NCBI GenBank assembly: GCA_963797085.1
Contig: CAWCOA010000014.1
Location: forward strand, 1 to 64,000
DNA: 64,000 nucleotides
Origin: JASJBU01 sp963797085
GTDB lineage: Bacteria > Pseudomonadota > Gammaproteobacteria > Chromatiales > Chromatiaceae
Reading direction: 5' to 3'
The notes under the pieces: model-generated
Database searches by the model: none
Seen by the model: the letters and a program-made list of their open reading frames with translations, nothing else
What the model was told of the DNA's origin: nothing
In this document: positions 27,443 through 37,272 of the stretch, one piece after another
Numbering within the stretch: the stretch's first letter is position 1
Layout of the letters: the number at the start of each line of letters is the position of its first letter
Translations under genes and position numbers: made by a program

Positions 27443-27606
27443 CTAACTAGTTAGAGTCCAGAAACACCCCTCCCTGGGATGTTTCTGGAACGGAATCGAA
27501 AAATGCGATTTTCCGATTCCTTCATTTTCAAGGGCTTATTGCCTTTGAAAATGCTGGCACATCCCTATGCCAGATTAGTTTCCGTCCTTTCTGGACGGAA
27601 ACTAAC
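27443..27606. repeat. Array of five consecutive hairpins
   Basis: A 12-bp palindrome (27443-27454) is followed by five hairpins nearly end to end. Stems are 27457-27466/27480-27489 (10 bp), 27492-27498/27514-27520 (7 bp plus an inner A4/T4), 27523-27531/27545-27553 (9 bp plus inner GGC/GCC), 27554-27559/27568-27573 (6 bp) and 27575-27587/27593-27605 (13 bp, loop of five). All stems are perfect. It lies between two convergent genes, beyond the terminator. No ORF, no T-run. It resembles a palindromic intergenic repeat more than a terminator. Confidence 0.8.
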
Positions 27607-27624
27607 TAACTCGCGCTCAATAGC

Positions 27625-30549
27625 CTACTGAGACTCTTCTGGCTGACAGGCCTGCCGCGCCTTCTCAAAACGCTGCTGTAACACCACCTCCTCGCTGGCC
27701 GGCGCGCCACCGGTAAGGCACCAAGCAACTTCCAATTCAGCCATTTTGCCGACCGGGTCCGCTTCCCCCTGCCCCATTGCTTCGGCAAGGCGGTTGGCTT
27801 GATACTCCATGCGCGCTTGCCGCAGTTCGGCGGGGGACTCCACACCGGACAGAATCTCCATCCGCAGGCAGAGTTCTTTACGGGACTCCAACTGCGCATT
27901 CAAGGCTTGCATGAGCTCTGCCGGCTTCTCGCCTGTGGCATCTTTCAATGCCTCGATGGCCGTTGCATAACGCTGCTGCATCAAGCCATCTGTTGCAGCG
28001 TCAGACAAGGGGGCAAGCGCGGTCCAACCGTTTGTAAGTGTTTCCAACTGGCTGGCTGATGGAGAATCAGGATCATCCAACAATTGCTCGAGTTTCCCAC
28101 AAAGGGCGGCTTTTTCCCGCAGTAGACGCAACTGTGACCTCTCCTCCGCCTCCCGCAGCGCCTGTTTATGGAGTAGAAATCTCTGCTGGGCCTTCTCAAA
28201 GCGCTGCTCCAGCGCAGTACTGTCCCTTTTCGCCACTGTGCCTACCTGTTTCCATTCATCCAGCAGCTTATGGAGCTTACGCTCCGCTTCATCCAGCTCA
28301 TCGAGTTTGACTTCCGACAGCTGATCAATGCTCGTACAGATCTCTTGCTTCTGCGTTTTATGTTGCTGCTCTTCTGTATGTCGCTCATCCTGCTGCTGCT
28401 TGCGTCGCGCGAATACCGCATCGCAGGCTTCACGGAACTCCTGCCAGATTGCATTTTCGAATTGCCGTTTACCCGGCACGCTGGTCTGCCATTGTGTCTG
28501 CAATTGCTTGCATTCATCGATCGCTTTGTTGATGTCCTGCAACTCAACCAGGTCGCGCACCTTTGCTATCAGACCCTTGCGCTGCTCCAGGTTTCGCTGG
28601 TGTTCCAGCTGCAGGTGTTCATTGATAATCCCCATGGACTGTTGATAGCGTCCATCGAGCTCCTTCGCCGCGCGTCTGTCGACCGGTCCTGCCCGCCGCC
28701 AGTCGTTGCTCAGCTGGCGATGGAATTTGACCGCTGCTTTCCAGTCCAGATGCGACCATTCAATCCCATCCAGGTAAGATTCGAGCTGTTTCAACAACGC
28801 CTGCTTCTTCTCCAGGTTGTTTTGACGTTGCTCGGACTGCTGCTTGAAATACTCCTCGCAGGGTTTATAAGCCTCATCAGCCGCTTTGTCGAAGCGTTTG
28901 CGTAAAGTCTTTCCGGTCGCGCCACCATCCGAACGCAGACGATTCCATTCGTTACGCAGATGGCGTATCCGAGTCGCCAGATCGGCCGGTTTATCCTCAC
29001 TGCCGATCAAGTCTTCCATCTCTTGACAAAGACGTTCCCGGGCCTCATCAGCACCCCAGGTGCGCCAGCTCTGCAGCTCTCTAACTTGCGGCGTCACTCG
29101 TTGTAAGCGCTGAATATAAGGTGCCAGCTTGTCTTGCGGCATTCCCAGGGCCTGGAGTTGATTGAGGCTGTTTTGCAACCGATCATGCATGGGGACCGCT
29201 TCCTTCAAAACCTTTTCATTCAACAGGGTTTCCAGCTTTTCCAACATGCCGGGGAGTTTCTCGAACTCTTTTTTCCGTTTTTCTACCTGCTGCACCAGGC
29301 GCTCGCGTAACTGTTTGTGCAGTCCTTCATAGCGTTCGATGGCAGCAGCCAGCCCCTGCGTGTCTGACGCGCCCTGCTTCGCCTCCCAACGCCTATCCAG
29401 TGACTTGATCTGGTTTTCAGTGATCGGTTTTTTCGAATCCAGTAGTTTTTTCGCATCAGCGATCAACTTATTGAGTGCAATCTCAGTTGCACGTTGCTGC
29501 TGCAACAGCTCGAGTCGATCGTGTATAGAACGCAGATCCTGCACATAAGCTTTATTCAATGGTTCAGCCTGTGGGTCGGGCAGCGCGGGGATTTCTTGCC
29601 ATGCGCTCTGCCAGTTCACCAGTTCAGAGGCAACTTGTGTCTCGAGTTCTTCATGCAGTGTCTGCAGTGCATTCAGTTCAGTGCAGCGCTGGGTCAAGTC
29701 AGCCAGGATCGACTGCTTGGCGCTCCGGGCGGCAGCCCACTCCTGTTGTTTAGCCTGCAGCGCTTCTCGAAAAGATGCAGAAACTTTTACGAAAGCCTCC
29801 CGCGCTGTTGCATAACGGACCTGAAAACCCTCTTCGGCCTCAGCAGACAAGCTTTTCCAACGCGCCTCCAGGTCATCGAATTCGGTCAGTTCCCGCTCCC
29901 AATCGGTTCCCTGGCCCATCTCTTCCAAGCGGTTGCAGAGCTTTTCACACTCAGCACGATTGCTGGCGATTTTCTCTTGCGCTGCTTGCAGTGCATCGAG
30001 TTTTGCCCGTGAAAGACGGTTGATCTGCTTGTCATGTTTGCGCGTTTCGCGAAAGATCCTCTCCAGCACATCAGGGTCGCTGATTCTTTCCAGCGCTGCC
30101 AACCGGTTGGCGATCACAGGGTCTTTCACGGCGACCTTGCCAAGCGCTTCCTGCTGCTTGACCAGATCTAGCGCCGATTTGCGTAATTCCGGCTCAACAC
30201 CATGCAATGCAACATACTCGACGAATTCAGGTTGCGCATGACGCTGCAGAAAACCCAGGCGAAGATCCAGTGGATCCGGTTTTTGGTTGATTCCCGCGAG
30301 ACATTTAGACAGGCGTTCAATGACAAACTTACGGACTTCCTGGTCACGCTCATCATTCACTGCCTGGTGTAGAAATTCCAGGTCATGGATGCGACTCAAA
30401 GCCACTTTGCGTACATCTGCAATCTTGTCCTGAAGCGCGACCTGGGTCAGGACCTCAATATTGTCAGGCCCCAAGGCTTCCACCGCCTGTCTACGAATCT
30501 GTGGATTGGGATGTTGCCATTTCGGCTTAAAAAAACGCATCAGGGGCAT
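27625..30549 (-). CDS. DUF349-repeat coiled-coil protein
   Basis: 974 residues. The N-terminal 150 residues look like HEAT-type helical pairs (NPQIRRQAVEALGPDNIEVL, DKIADVRKVALSRI). The rest consists of repeated helical DUF349 units of 70-80 residues with the W-x4-Gly/Ala signature (WRRAGPVDRRAAKELDGRYQ, WKQVGTVAKRDSTALEQRFE) and long coiled coils. No signal or membrane segment: cytoplasmic. Function of the family is unknown. The ATG at 30549 has AAGAGGA eight bases upstream; the frame extends eight codons further without a ribosome site. It stands alone. Confidence 0.85.
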   Translation of the reverse strand: MPLMRFFKPKWQHPNPQIRRQAVEALGPDNIEVLTQVALQDKIADVRKVALSRIHDLEFLHQAVNDERDQEVRKFVIERLSKCLAGINQKPDPLDLRLGFLQRHAQPEFVEYVALHGVEPELRKSALDLVKQQEALGKVAVKDPVIANRLAALERISDPDVLERIFRETRKHDKQINRLSRAKLDALQAAQEKIASNRAECEKLCNRLEEMGQGTDWERELTEFDDLEARWKSLSAEAEEGFQVRYATAREAFVKVSASFREALQAKQQEWAAARSAKQSILADLTQRCTELNALQTLHEELETQVASELVNWQSAWQEIPALPDPQAEPLNKAYVQDLRSIHDRLELLQQQRATEIALNKLIADAKKLLDSKKPITENQIKSLDRRWEAKQGASDTQGLAAAIERYEGLHKQLRERLVQQVEKRKKEFEKLPGMLEKLETLLNEKVLKEAVPMHDRLQNSLNQLQALGMPQDKLAPYIQRLQRVTPQVRELQSWRTWGADEARERLCQEMEDLIGSEDKPADLATRIRHLRNEWNRLRSDGGATGKTLRKRFDKAADEAYKPCEEYFKQQSEQRQNNLEKKQALLKQLESYLDGIEWSHLDWKAAVKFHRQLSNDWRRAGPVDRRAAKELDGRYQQSMGIINEHLQLEHQRNLEQRKGLIAKVRDLVELQDINKAIDECKQLQTQWQTSVPGKRQFENAIWQEFREACDAVFARRKQQQDERHTEEQQHKTQKQEICTSIDQLSEVKLDELDEAERKLHKLLDEWKQVGTVAKRDSTALEQRFEKAQQRFLLHKQALREAEERSQLRLLREKAALCGKLEQLLDDPDSPSASQLETLTNGWTALAPLSDAATDGLMQQRYATAIEALKDATGEKPAELMQALNAQLESRKELCLRMEILSGVESPAELRQARMEYQANRLAEAMGQGEADPVGKMAELEVAWCLTGGAPASEEVVLQQRFEKARQACQPEESQ

Positions 30550-30827
30550 GAAAATTCCTCTTAATCTCTCCAAGCGTCACGATGGGCCTGATTGACCCAC
30601 TGTCACATGTAAATTTCTGGTCGTTGATTTGGGTTAGTAGTTGTTCAATCGAGCGGCTATTTTATAGTTTTAGTCGATGGATCGGGAAAGGACGGCGTGG
30701 GGAATTGGATATCATTACAATTACAGCTCAGCAAGTATGTTCATCAATCGACAGAGATTCAAACATTTCCACGACCATCACTAAATCAGGGTTTTCCCTA
30801 GTTCATGGCGAAATAACGCACAGAACT

Positions 30828-31211
30828 TCAATCCTCAAGGCTCAGATGCTCAAAAATCAGCTCGGGAATCCCTTTGGCAATCCCCAGATGGCTGGCGAGT
30901 GTAATTTTAACGCTGGGGTATTGCTGTTGTTTTATTTTGACTTCTGCGGGAATATCTTGGGCGACATGCCTGCCTGCAGACAGAAAGTAGGGAAACACGA
31001 TAACCTCTGAAGCTCCACTCTGTATGCAATTTTCTATGCCATCGGGAATCGTCGGCTCGGCCAACTCCAAAAAGGCGGTAACCACACTGGCAAAATCATT
31101 CCTTGGATTAGCATCGAGACTGGCTGCGAGATCTCTTATCTCTTCGTTAGAAGCCGTTCGACGGCTGCCATGGGCCACTATCACCAAGGCCCGCTTTTGT
31201 TCATCACCCAT
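30828..31211 (-). CDS. cbiX: CbiX-type sirohydrochlorin chelatase
   Basis: 127 residues of the short CbiX/SirB type: VIVAHGSRRTASNEEI with the metal-binding His, SVVTAFLELAEPTIPDGIENC and VIVFPYFLSAGRHVAQDIP with the second His. It inserts Co or Fe (possibly Ni) into sirohydrochlorin, for cobalamin, sirohaem or related tetrapyrroles. Sirohaem demand fits a sulfur-metabolising organism, but the metal cannot be told from the sequence. No other tetrapyrrole gene is adjacent. Confidence 0.88.
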   Translation of the reverse strand: MGDEQKRALVIVAHGSRRTASNEEIRDLAASLDANPRNDFASVVTAFLELAEPTIPDGIENCIQSGASEVIVFPYFLSAGRHVAQDIPAEVKIKQQQYPSVKITLASHLGIAKGIPELIFEHLSLED

Positions 31212-31403
31212 CAATCAATCCCATTCTCTCCTGAAATAACCAGCTGTATCCGGCATTATCTGTTTGACGCACATTCTCTTCTTCAGGCTCTCAGGATATA
31301 GTGCTCTGACACTTTTTCAACAGATAAAAACCTGTTTGAGATAGCGTTCAGCCCTATGTCTTTGGTCAGGTGTGTCACTGTAAAACACTAACGAGTCGAG
31401 AAA

Positions 31404-32027
31404 ATGTTTACTGGAATTGTTCAAGGTACTGCGGAACTGGTTGATATTCATGAAAAAAAGAATTTTCGCACCCATACAATCCGGCTGCCTGAAGCCTCTT
31501 GCAAAGGCCTTGAGCATGGCGCTTCCATAGCCCACAACGGTTGTTGCCTGACGGTTACCTGGTTCGCGGGAACGCTGGTTTCCTTTGACCTGATGCAGGA
31601 AACATTGAATGTCACCAACCTGGGTAAGCTGCAGGTGGGTGACTTGATAAATTTTGAGCGGGCTGCCCGTTTTGGCGATGAGATCGGCGGCCACCAGATG
31701 TCCGGTCACATTCTCTGCACTGCGGAAGTGCTGCAGGTCATGCAGACTGAAAACAACCGGAAGATTCGCTTCAAACTGCCTGACAAATTGAGCAAATACA
31801 TCTTTACCAAAGGCTATATCGGTATCGATGGCATCAGTCTCACCATAGGCGCGGTTGAAGCTGGCGAATTCGAAGTCAATCTGATCCCGGAAACCCTGCA
31901 GAGAACGAACATTGGAGGCCGGCTGCCGGCAGACCGGGTAAACATCGAGATCGATCCACAAACCCAGGCCATTGTCGACACGGTGGAGCGTCTGATGAAT
32001 GAGAAATCGGCAGTCTCGACCCCTTGA
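31404..32027 (+). CDS. ribE: Riboflavin synthase, alpha subunit
   Basis: 207 residues with the two tandem lumazine-binding domains: MFTGIVQGTAELVDI ... HNGCCLTVTW ... DLMQETLNVTNLG, then GHQMSGHILCTAEV ... GYIGIDGISLTIG ... IPETLQRTNIG. It dismutates 6,7-dimethyl-8-ribityllumazine to riboflavin. The normal bacterial length is about 210. No other rib gene is adjacent; the start is fixed by the invariant MFTGIV. Confidence 0.95.
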   Translation: MFTGIVQGTAELVDIHEKKNFRTHTIRLPEASCKGLEHGASIAHNGCCLTVTWFAGTLVSFDLMQETLNVTNLGKLQVGDLINFERAARFGDEIGGHQMSGHILCTAEVLQVMQTENNRKIRFKLPDKLSKYIFTKGYIGIDGISLTIGAVEAGEFEVNLIPETLQRTNIGGRLPADRVNIEIDPQTQAIVDTVERLMNEKSAVSTP

Positions 32028-32060
32028 CGACCGTTTCCCGGTTGAAAGTCAGGGCCCTTC

Positions 32061-34142
32061 TCAAAGCGCAAGCACCACTTCCTCAGCCGGCTGAGGCAGT
32101 GCAAATTTGAAGCCTTGACCATATTCACAACCGAGCTTTTTCAGGCACTCAATTTCCTTGGTGGTTTCACCACCTTCAGCGACCACTACCAGTCCCAGGT
32201 TGTGCGCCAGGGTTATGATGGCCTTGACGATGGACAAGCTGTTTGAGTTCTTGTCCAGTTTCTGCACAAAAACCTGATCCAGTTTAAGGGTATCGAAGGG
32301 GAAATTATGCAGATAGCTCAGAGACGAGAAACCGGTGCCAAAATCATCAATCGAGAGATCTATGCCTCTTTCGCGCAAGGCATTCATCACGGCCAGTGCC
32401 CGCTCGAAGTTATTGATCAATACGGTTTCAGTGATTTCCAGCTTCAATGAACCCGCCGGCAGCTTGGTTTTTTTCAAAAGCCTGTCCATGTAGTCAAACA
32501 GGTCATTCTGGGAAAATTCCTTACTGGAAAGGTTGATGCTGACATAGGCATGCTTGAGTTGAGGTATCGTGCTGCGCCACTGACGTATCTGTTCAACCGC
32601 CTGACTGATTGCCCAGCGGCCCAACGGCACGATCAATCCGGAATCCTCCGCGATATCCAGAAAATCTTCCGGCATCAATAATCCCTGTTGCGGATGTTGC
32701 CAGCGCAACAGTGCCTCAAAGCCAACGAGCTTGCGTTTTTTGAGCTTGTAGATGGGCTGATAGTGAATCCGCAGTTCATTATTCTCCAAGGCATCATGCA
32801 GTGCGGATTCTATGCTCAGCGCCCGGCTGGCGCGTTGATGCATATCCGGGTTGAAGATCTCGAATCTGTTCTTCCCCGAATCCTTTGCCCGGTACATGGC
32901 GATATCCGCATCCCGTAAGATATCCTCCGGACGGGTGTACTGCCCCTCGCTGACCGCAATGCCGATACTGCCGCTGATCCGCAGCACGTTTTTCTCAATC
33001 GTAAAGGGTAGAGCGATCTTGCGCCGAACTCGTTCGACGATCGAAATCAGGGATTGCAGATCATTGAATTCAGAGAACAGGATGACGAATTCGTCACCAC
33101 CGATCCGCGCCAGCAGATCGGTATCACGCAGCAGGTCCCTGATCCGCGCACCAACCATCTTTAACAGCAGGTCACCAATATGGTGTCCCAGGCTGTCATT
33201 GATGGTCTTGAAACGGTCGAGATCGAGGAAGGCCAGGGCAAAATACGATTTTTTATTTCTTTGCAGCAGATTGATATTGTAGGAAATCCTTTCCATCAGC
33301 AATGAACGATTCGGCAGCCCGGTCAGGATATCGTGCAACGCATCATGCATGAGCTGAAACTCAGCAGACTTTTGCTCGGAAATATCGGTTTGAGAACCCG
33401 CCATGCGATAGGCCCTGTTGTGCTTGTCACGGATCGCCAATCCACGGCAGAGCATCCAACGATAACGCCCCTCATGATTCTTGATGCGGTATTCCAGTTC
33501 AAATTTTTCCGAATGACCCGCGACATGGGAATCGAGCTCAGTTTTGAACAGATCCCGCTCTTCCGGATGAATCAGCTGAATCCAGTTGTCGAGAAGTCCG
33601 TCGAGCTCATTCTCCTGGTAGCCGAGCATCTCAAGCCAGCGGGGTGAAAAATAGACATAGCCCTGCTTGAGGCTCCAGTCCCACAATCCATCATTGGCGC
33701 CTCGCGCCGCCAGGGTATAGCGTTCCTTACTTTCCGATAAGGCTTGACGGTCATGCCAGGCGCGTAGCACGAACTGTATCTGATGTTTCAGCACCAACCA
33801 GTTAATCGGCTTGGTGATGAAACCCGTCACACCGAGCTTGTAAGCCCGTTCTATGGACTCCTCGTCATCGAGTCCGGTTATCATGATGATTGGAAACGGC
33901 TGCTCATAGGAGTCATCCAGGAGTTCCTGACAGACTTCAAAGCCCCCTTTTACCGGCATTACGACATCGAGTAGCAACAGGCTTGGAGGGGTCGATTGAA
34001 TAATCCGCAATGCGGTTTCACCATCGCTGGCAATTGAAATCTGCGTATGCTCATCCGCCAGTGACGCCTCCGCGAGTATCCCGACTGCGGGATCGTCATC
34101 GACAATGAGTATCTGTGTTTTTTGCGGGTCGCTGCTTTTCAT
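32061..34142 (-). CDS. REC-PAS-GGDEF-EAL response regulator
   Basis: 693 residues: receiver domain (about 10-125, phospho-acceptor Asp59 in LLLLDVVMP), PAS/PAC domain (about 145-265), GGDEF domain (IGGDEFVILF intact; SLGHHIGDLLL) and EAL domain (GFEALLRW, NLSSKEF, DDFGTGFSSL, the second E in LEITETVL). Both active-site motifs are present, so it may make and break cyclic di-GMP. No histidine kinase is directly adjacent. Its stop is 34 bases from the ribE stop (convergent). Confidence 0.92.
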   Translation of the reverse strand: MKSSDPQKTQILIVDDDPAVGILAEASLADEHTQISIASDGETALRIIQSTPPSLLLLDVVMPVKGGFEVCQELLDDSYEQPFPIIMITGLDDEESIERAYKLGVTGFITKPINWLVLKHQIQFVLRAWHDRQALSESKERYTLAARGANDGLWDWSLKQGYVYFSPRWLEMLGYQENELDGLLDNWIQLIHPEERDLFKTELDSHVAGHSEKFELEYRIKNHEGRYRWMLCRGLAIRDKHNRAYRMAGSQTDISEQKSAEFQLMHDALHDILTGLPNRSLLMERISYNINLLQRNKKSYFALAFLDLDRFKTINDSLGHHIGDLLLKMVGARIRDLLRDTDLLARIGGDEFVILFSEFNDLQSLISIVERVRRKIALPFTIEKNVLRISGSIGIAVSEGQYTRPEDILRDADIAMYRAKDSGKNRFEIFNPDMHQRASRALSIESALHDALENNELRIHYQPIYKLKKRKLVGFEALLRWQHPQQGLLMPEDFLDIAEDSGLIVPLGRWAISQAVEQIRQWRSTIPQLKHAYVSINLSSKEFSQNDLFDYMDRLLKKTKLPAGSLKLEITETVLINNFERALAVMNALRERGIDLSIDDFGTGFSSLSYLHNFPFDTLKLDQVFVQKLDKNSNSLSIVKAIITLAHNLGLVVVAEGGETTKEIECLKKLGCEYGQGFKFALPQPAEEVVLAL

Positions 34143-35253
34143 CTGTCTATTTTTGTATTGTTTTACTCAGGGGACGCCCCCTGCGTCAGCTTGTACCAGC
34201 AGCACTAATCATTGGAAATCCCCGGCCTGCGCAAAATACCTCTTGGGTATGGTGCTCCCCTTGTTGTGCATTGCTCCGGGACGCCTTACTCATGCAGGCT
34301 CAGAATGCGTCTGAGAACCTCTTTCAAGAAATTTGAGCTTGAGATGCCAATGAATTCTTTTACTTATAATATTTTTCTTGGCCATGATATTACAATTTCA
34401 CAATATCTGGGCAAATCATTTAAGGCTTACACTGATCCAAGCTGACCTCAAGGCTGTTTAACCTTACCGGTTTATTATCATATTAGTGATTATTGATGGC
34501 TTTTCCTGGCTGGCAGGATATTGTTTTCGGCCTTGAATCGAGGCCATCACCAGCCAACTCAGTCCCTCCGGAGTGTTCTACCGGGGACTGCGTCATGGGC
34601 TGAATCCACGGCCTCGCACCACGTGGTAGCTGAACATGAACGGTTCCTGAGTGGTGATCGGTTTCGGTGTCAAGATGCCGATCTTCCCGATCCATGGCTG
34701 GCTGCCCCTGGCACATGTAGAGGCCCCCGGCCCAACCAGTATCCTGCTGTCCGGTATCCTGCTGAATTGGATTGCCTGAGGTGAATGACCGCTTTGTGGG
34801 CGCCTGAGACACTTTACTAATCCCTTGTCTCCTCCCCACCATATAAAAAAAGCCGAAAGACTCAGTGATGCTGTCATTCATAAGTAGAAGATAAAAAGGC
34901 TGATTATTACCTCTCAGCCGTCCAACCTTGACTTCCGAAGGGTACCTAACCCTGCAAGGTAGCGTATTCACCTCCCTCCTTTTATCTAACAGGAATTCTA
35001 ATCAGAAACGGCAGGTAATACACGACTGATGCTGAACAAATGGTGGTTTCCAGTGCTTTTTGCATCGATCTTTAAAACTTAATTTCTGGCGAATCATGCC
35101 GATGGAGCTCTATGCCGATGGTTTTTTTCTCAAATTCAACTCCGAGATTGATACCGATTGGCGGGCCTCATTCCAACTCGTTGTGTTTCATTCAACAGAT
35201 ACTCCAATTGCTTTAGTCGGTTTACATCAGACCCATTACTGAGAACTCAGACC
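34143..35253. other. Long intergenic region with decayed DNA
   Basis: 1.1 kb between divergent genes. It contains a recognisable remnant at 34651-34779 (see separate entry), a small direct repeat (TATCCTGCTG, twice near 34740-34763) and otherwise nothing recognised. Open frames of up to 160 codons on the minus strand are antisense to that remnant. No convincing riboswitch before the TonB receptor was seen. Confidence 0.55.
34651..34779 (+). pseudogene. NuoM/MrpD-type proton-pump subunit remnant
   Basis: 43 codons read VIGFGVKMPIFPIHGWLPLA followed by HVEAPGPTSILLSGILLNW and a TGA. This is the conserved F-AVK-P-FP-H-WLP-AHVEAP motif of antiporter-like complex I subunits. It is bounded by stops and the rest of the about 500-residue protein is missing. 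No other nuo or mrp gene is nearby, so it is a stray fragment. Confidence 0.55.
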
Positions 35254-37272
35254 ATGCAGAGATTGACACATTTCAATAAAAAAGCGGCGATTAGCCTATC
35301 TGCTGCCTTCATGATCACCCTCTTTGCCGCGCCTGTTCTGGCCATGGAAGGTACAGATGACTCGGACATGGACGATGGCTTTGGGGATGAGGAACTCTTT
35401 TTCCAGGACATCCCCTCGGTCTATGCCGCCTCCAAGCATGAGCAGAAGATTACCGAGGCGCCCGCCGCGGTGAGCATCGTCACCGCGGATGAGATCAGAC
35501 GTTACGGCTATCGCAATCTGTCTGAAATCCTGAGCAGCTTGCGGGGCTTCTTCAGCTACTCTGACCGCAATTACCACTACACCAATGTCCGTGGCTTCGG
35601 CCGGCCGGGAGACTATGACAGTCGTCTGCTGCTGTTGGTGGATGGCAATACGCTGAATGACAACATCTATTCCGGTGCTCCCATGGGTGAGGTATTCCCG
35701 GTCGATGTGGACTTGATCGAGCGCATCGAGGTGGTGCGAGGGCCGGGATCATCCCTGTATGGCACCAGCGCCTTGTTCGGGGTGATCAACGTCATCACCA
35801 AACGGGGGCGCGACCTGATGGGCGCGGAGCTGGCGGCAGAAACCGGTACCTATGCCAGAAACAAGGGCCGTTTCAGCTACGGTGACCGGCTGGAGAGCGG
35901 TGTCGAACTGTTGGTCTCCGGCAGTTACCTGGAGAGTGATGGCGATGACCAGATCTACTACCCTGAATTCGACGATCCGGCAACCAATAACGGCATTGCT
36001 GAGGATGTGGATGGCGAAGCGGTCAAACAGCTCTTCACCCGAATCGGCTACGCTGATTTCAGCTTCGAGGCAATCTACGCAAAACGTACCAAGGATATCC
36101 CCACTGCCTCCTACGGTACGGTATTCAATGATCCCGACACCCAGACAACTGATACCTATTACTACCTGGATCTGAAGTATGAGCATGAAACTCCGGATGG
36201 ACTGGGCCTGCTGGCCCGGCTAGGACGATCCCATTACAAAGAAGATGGTGACTATATGTTCGATTATGCGGATTCAGGTGACCCCCCTTATTTGGTGCTC
36301 AACAAGGACGAAATTGAGGGAAATTGGTGGAGTGGCGAGCTGCAGCTGACCAAGACACTCTGGCAACAACATCGGCTGATCCTCGGCAGCAGGCTGCAGT
36401 ACAACATGGATCAGAATTTGCAGAACTACGACGAGGAGGTCTATCTCGACGAGAGCCACGACTCCCTCGACTGGGGGCTGTATATCCAGGATGAATACCG
36501 GCTGCAGGACAATCTGATCCTCAATCTGGGCCTGCGCTATGACGATTATGAGCAGTCTGGCAGCACGCTAAATCCACGTCTGGCGGTGATCTATAACCCG
36601 GTCCAAGCGACGACTCTCAAACTGTTGTACGGCAGCGCCTTTCGGGCGCCCTCGCCCTATGAGCAATATTATAACGATGACTATGTGACCTACCGGCCGT
36701 CAACTGATCTGGATGCTGAGACCATCAAGACCCTGGAACTGGTGCTGGAGCAGCAGATCAATCAACAACTGCGTGGAGTTGCCAGTCTCTATAAGTACAA
36801 GATGGAGGATCTCATCGAGTTGGCATTCGATCCGACCGACCCTGACTGCACAGGTAACGAAGAACCCGGCTGCCTCTACCTGGACAATACCGGCTCAGTG
36901 GAGGCCCATGGCCTGGAACTGGAACTGGAGGGCAAGTGGTCAAACGGCATCAGCGGGCGGGTGAGTTATACCTATCAGGAGACGGAAGACCAGGAGACCG
37001 GGGAGATCCTGTCCAACTCGCCGAAGCAGCAGGTCAAGCTGAACCTGATCCTGCCGGTCATCGATAACAGGCTCACTGCCGGGGTCGATCTGCGCTATAT
37101 CGATGCGCGGGAGACCTTGAGTGGCGAGCAGGTCGATGCCTACAGCGTCAGCAACCTGACTCTCTCGATTCAGACCGGTCTGGTTGGCCTGGGGTCTGCT
37201 TGCCATGCTCGCACTCCAGGGGCTCGAGTGCAGGGCGGCAGACCCACCCAGGATCGCCGTTATCAGCAGTAA
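35254..37272 (+). pseudogene. TonB-dependent outer-membrane receptor, C-terminally truncated
   Basis: 672 residues: signal peptide (ending FAAPVLA), TonB plug domain (ITEAPAAVSIVTADEIRRYG, the RGFGRPGDYDSRLLLLVDG and VVRGPGSSLYGTSALFGVINV motifs), then most of the beta-barrel. Up to SNLTLSIQTGLVGLG the barrel is normal. After that the frame runs into out-of-family sequence and stops, so the last two or so strands and the terminal aromatic residue needed for assembly are missing. The break coincides with the start of the next gene, pointing to a deletion fusing the two. The substrate is unknown. The ATG at 35254 is chosen for the signal peptide. Confidence 0.8.

Noticed and set aside
27443..27606. 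Reading the five-hairpin array as an integron attC site or CRISPR-like element
   Set aside because: The stems differ in sequence and spacing, no integron core sites frame them in the right order, and there are no repeated units.
34483..34971. 162-codon minus-strand open frame in the 34-35 kb gap
   Set aside because: No family features, odd composition (Gln, Gly, Pro, His), and antisense to the NuoM-like remnant.
35000..35253. Possible cobalamin riboswitch before the TonB receptor
   Set aside because: TonB receptors often have one, but the B12-box-like core (GCCACTG) and the expected paired stems are not seen.
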